Shown here piece after piece: positions 63,040 through 64,000 of a stretch of DNA of 64,000 nt (position 1 is the stretch's first letter; the number at the start of each line of letters is the position of its first letter). The translations under genes were made by a program, and so were the position numbers. The notes under the pieces are model-generated. The model was not told the origin of the DNA and did not search any database. It saw only the letters and a program-made list of their open reading frames with translations. Source of the DNA: Diphasiastrum complanatum (Eukaryota > Streptophyta > Lycopodiopsida > Lycopodiales > Lycopodiaceae); contig CM055110.1 of the NCBI GenBank assembly GCA_029204225.1, positions 39,869,515-39,933,514 on the forward strand. Direction: 5' to 3'.

Positions 63040-63486
63040 TGTTAAGAATCAGATTTGATCTGATATGTTTTTATTGTATGCTTGAAATGCAGTATTGTAA
63101 TTAACTATACATATCTTCAATTAATTAGCATTTACAGTTTTTTGGTCGTTCGGAATGTGACCCACTATTGTCACATCAATCAGGCACTGATCCCGTAGCT
63201 GGCTACTTTGGTTAGCCGAGAAGCCACACATAGGAAAATTAGCCTGTATAGAGTTATATACAGTGTATGCTATACTTGGGGGCATGTCCTAAGTTTGTTG
63301 GTCGAATTTGGCCATATTGGGCCTGACCTTAATTTGACAGGTGGTAGGACAATTTTAGGACACCTACCTTTTCAAGCAGTTTGTGAATACTCTATATGTA
63401 CAATGTTTCTTTGTAATCTAATAGCTTTTGGTGTGCCATCTTTGAGAGCTTGTGAGGAGTGTCTATGGTGATTGATTGATGTGATC
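63040..63486 (+). repeat. LARD 5' LTR, truncated (copy e, plus orientation)
   Basis: It begins TGTTAAGAATC after the gypsy target CTATC and matches the LTR family in the plus orientation. The last ~35 bp are replaced at 63487 by another LTR. Confidence 0.85.
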
Positions 63487-63988
63487 TGTGAAAAACTCAG
63501 ATCCAAAAGATGCTAAAGTTTCATAAAGATCTTGGCCATGGAAGTTATGCACATCTAGATTGAAAAAAATGATAGAAATTGTGATGTTAAGCATACTAAA
63601 CATCAACTAAACATCAAAATCTGATCATAAGCTTCCACAAACAGAAACTTGCTGTCCCTGTCCGTACTTCAGAGCCTACAACCTGCATTTCACACGTGTG
63701 AAGCCATAGCAACAAAGAAATCACAATTCTAGTGGCTAGAATGCAAGATATGAACAAAAAAGTGAGAGAGAAGAAGATGGACCTTCAAAGAGCATAACAT
63801 TCATTCAATAGAATGAAAATGAGATGTGTACATACTCGTGGAGATGGCTATTTATAGCAGCCATAGTGCCTCTTGGCCACTTGTCTTATGATAGGCTAAA
63901 ATTGGGGTCCAATAGGATTCACCCATATACCTAGAAATTTGGTCAAATAGGAATGCACCAAATTATGAGCCAATAGAAGAGCTCCACA
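63487..63988 (-). repeat. 3' LTR of a fifth LTR retrotransposon, plus polypurine tract
   Basis: On the minus strand a purine tract (GAGGAGGTCGAG, 63989-64000) precedes an LTR that starts TGTGGAGCTCTTC at 63988 and ends GAGTTTTTCACA at 63487, 502 bp. It holds the palindrome TTCACACGTGTGAA (63689-63702), CCAATAGGATTC and a TATTTATAGC box. The element body lies beyond the window edge. Confidence 0.7.
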
Positions 63989-64000
63989 CTCGACCTCCTC

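Overview
This window looks like repeat-rich nuclear DNA of a land plant. The evidence is plant-type Ty1/copia and Ty3/gypsy retrotransposons primed by initiator-Met tRNA (TGGTATCAGAGC), pieces of a plant-specific PDDEXK/DUF506 gene, short CCCTAAA runs, long GA/CT microsatellites and introns of about 80-110 bp. I cannot name the species; nesting this dense suggests a large genome (fern, gymnosperm or similar, as inference). I see no intact ordinary host gene.

Layout. 1-16691: a non-autonomous LTR family with no recognisable coding (called LARD here, minus orientation), inserted in a gypsy integrase gene. It is present as a 5' end (1-1851), an element with both LTRs (7481-13126) and a second internal region sharing the middle LTR (13127-16691). 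Between the first two lie gypsy pol pieces, a DUF506 pseudogene and other repeats. 16692-22929: a young, nearly intact copia element (Copia-1; TSD CAAAG). 22943-38504: a DNA element bounded by 36-bp terminal inverted repeats and interrupted by a second copia element (Copia-2, 29928-36449, TSD TGATG). 38505-52896: two direct copies of a segment with a DUF506 pseudogene, separated by more gypsy and LARD sequence. 53151-53305: a hairpin. 53727-60797: a large inverted repeat around a solitary LTR with a primer site. 60802-63039: inverted DUF506 and gypsy pieces. 63040-64000: a LARD LTR truncated by the 3' LTR of another retrotransposon that runs out of the window.

The main discovery is the DNA element at 22943-38504, about 9.0 kb once Copia-2 is subtracted. 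It carries four genes in alternating orientation: (1) a multi-exon transposase-like gene (+) with candidate D, D and E residues and a CxxC; (2) an acidic protein with a CxxC/C motif (-); (3) a gene (+) coding for a histone H3-like fold, most like a centromeric H3 variant, joined in frame to a C-terminal Ulp1/C48-type cysteine protease; (4) an unrecognised three-exon gene (-) whose exon lengths add up to an exact multiple of three. Genes 2 and 3 diverge from a region of about 830 bp packed with CACATGTG/CACGTG palindromes and repeated TATCGCACTTGTGC motifs. I know of no described transposon with an H3-Ulp1 gene. This copy is dead: it has 12 premature stops, a broken splice acceptor and two frameshifts. 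All the stops can be explained by C-to-T or G-to-A changes, and splice sites and reading frames are otherwise preserved, which points to a recently functional ancestor.

The retrotransposons use standard gag-protease-integrase-RT-RNase H polyproteins (Copia-1) or a version with a diverged RT and no RNase H (Copia-2). Three LTR families and the DNA element share a CACACGTGTG-type palindrome, which may be a common regulatory site.
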